DNA of 64,000 nt from positions 798,501 to 862,500 of the forward strand of contig NZ_CP104883.1 of NCBI RefSeq assembly GCF_025449335.1. The letters run 5' to 3'. The notes under the pieces are model-generated. The model ran no database searches. It had not been told where the DNA came from and saw only the letters and a program-made list of their open reading frames with translations. The stretch is from Bartonella sp. HY328 (lineage in GTDB: Bacteria > Pseudomonadota > Alphaproteobacteria > Rhizobiales > Rhizobiaceae). The position numbers and the translations under genes were made by a program. This document shows, piece after piece, positions 63,120 to 64,000 of the stretch (position 1 is its first letter; each line of letters begins with the position of its first letter).

Positions 63120-64000
63120 CTATTCATTAAGCAAAGCAGCGCAAGCTTTAGGTAAGTCAGATACCATCATTTCTTTTGGTTGTTCTTCTTCCTCTTTTGG
63201 CTTTTTAGGTGTTTTGGGTACCCAAGGTTCATCGGTAAACCACCATGCTAGGGCAGAACCACAACCATCACCCTTGGGTACGGGCGGCTGTGAAACACAA
63301 GCAGGAGAACCAGGTTGGCATTTTAACCGAACATGGAAATGCCAAATATGCCCCCAATAGGGGCGCACTTTGCCAAGCCATGCACGGTCGCCCGTTGCTG
63401 TTTCACATAGTTGCTTTTTAATGCCAGGATGCACAAAAATACGATCGACCAGTGGGCTAGAGGCGGCATCCCTAATGAGAAAACCATGGGCTGGTGTCCA
63501 TTTTTTAGGGTCAACATAAAGGCTTTTACCTTTAAGCATTGAAACGCCTTGAATATTTTCACGCTCTTTTGCACTCAATTTGCGCGCTGGCATTGGCATC
63601 AACCAAATATCGGCATCCATACCAATTTGATGCGAGGCATGGCCTTGCGGCATTGGTCCGCCACGTGGCTGTGAAATGTCGCCAATTAATAAACCGCGCC
63701 AACCATCTTTGGCGGCGTCACGGGATAATTGCTGCAAAAATGCAATTGTCGTTGGATGTCCCCAATTGCGATTGCGCGATAAACGCATAACTTGCCAATT
63801 GGGACCATCAATGGGCATCTGCATTGCACCTGATAAACAGCCTTTGGAATAAAAACCAATAGCTTTTGGCTCGCCGCCAGTTGGCGTTTTTTGGGCGCTG
63901 AAAGCTTGTTTTGCAGGCTCATCAGCTTGGGCAAGACCTGTATAAGAAAGACCAAAAAGACTTAGGCTACATAAAGCCAGACAAAATTTAAAACTCGTTT
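63120..64000 (-). CDS. mepA: Penicillin-insensitive murein endopeptidase, N-terminus incomplete
   Basis: A LAS-type zinc peptidase that cuts peptidoglycan cross-links in the periplasm. The frame runs to the window edge, where a signal peptide is visible (FKFCLALCSLSLFGLS through LAQA), so only the first few residues are missing. After it come GFYSKGCLSGAMQMPIDG and VMRLSRNRNWGHP; zinc ligands lie in GHASHQIGMDADIWLM and in YWGHIWHFHVRLKC. An ATG at 63824 would drop the conserved front, so it is not the start. The C-terminal tail (PKKPKEEEEQPKE) is acidic and disordered. Confidence 0.93.
   Translation of the reverse strand, partial: TSFKFCLALCSLSLFGLSYTGLAQADEPAKQAFSAQKTPTGGEPKAIGFYSKGCLSGAMQMPIDGPNWQVMRLSRNRNWGHPTTIAFLQQLSRDAAKDGWRGLLIGDISQPRGGPMPQGHASHQIGMDADIWLMPMPARKLSAKERENIQGVSMLKGKSLYVDPKKWTPAHGFLIRDAASSPLVDRIFVHPGIKKQLCETATGDRAWLGKVRPYWGHIWHFHVRLKCQPGSPACVSQPPVPKGDGCGSALAWWFTDEPWVPKTPKKPKEEEEQPKEMMVSDLPKACAALLNE

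Noticed and set aside
1..64000. CRISPR array or rRNA operon
   Set aside because: No regularly spaced repeats and no rRNA sequence were seen anywhere in the window.

Overview
The window reads as chromosomal DNA of a low-GC member of the Rhizobiales (Alphaproteobacteria), closest in gene content to the Bartonellaceae/Brucellaceae. The support is a ChvI/ChvG-type two-component system beside pckA, hprK, an EIIA-Man-like protein and HPr; an ArsR-methyltransferase fusion in front of metF; metX-metW; a group I intron in tRNA-Arg(CCU); HrcA/CIRCE control of groESL; and a tandem glycine riboswitch on gcvTHP. The genus cannot be fixed from sequence reading alone.

Layout. 1-4.4 kb: 3' end of argB, a HAD nucleotidase, an EamA transporter, rpsT and a FAD monooxygenase. 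4.5-7.7 kb: a large autotransporter. 8.2-13.3 kb: tsaB, a duplicated TPR protein, a FUSC-type protein and an SLC13-type permease. 13.3-13.8 kb: a decayed gene resembling an Imm40-type immunity protein. 14.2-17.6 kb: molybdate locus (modC divergent from modAB, then modD). 17.6-25.8 kb: GNAT enzyme, OmpW porin, groEL/groES, DUF2293 protein, aroB, intron-containing tRNA-Arg and a LysE-type exporter. 26.1-30.7 kb: glycine riboswitch and gcvT-gcvH-gcvP. 30.8-37.4 kb: ptsH, EIIA, hprK, chvG, chvI and, divergently, pckA. 37.5-41.3 kb: two unknown proteins, then an MmgE/PrpD protein and a phosphosulfolactate-synthase-like protein. 41.6-46.9 kb: arsR-methyltransferase, metF, pdxJ, kup. 47.3-51.5 kb: cyoABCD quinol oxidase. 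52.0-56.9 kb: aroQ and an AT-rich four-gene operon (cysK-like, cysE-like, EamA exporter, AlaX editing protein), with an IS1595-type transposase remnant upstream. 56.8-64 kb: GntR regulator, phosphotransferase, metW, metX, gpmA, dapB, glk and most of mepA.

Most genes are housekeeping. Methionine supply is represented twice (metF with its ArsR-type partner, metX-metW). Glycine cleavage, gluconeogenesis (pckA, gpmA) and an incomplete phosphotransferase chain (HPr, EIIA, HPr kinase) sit beside the envelope-stress sensor ChvG/ChvI.

The best candidate for an undescribed system is the compact cysK-cysE-eamA-alaX operon. All four encoded families handle serine, O-acetylserine, cysteine or alanine-like amino acids, so together they could make, export and proofread a beta-substituted alanine. 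The MmgE/PrpD plus ComA-like pair is the second candidate. The group I intron in tRNA-Arg is a clear unusual structure. Coordinates of decayed elements and regulatory sites are approximate.
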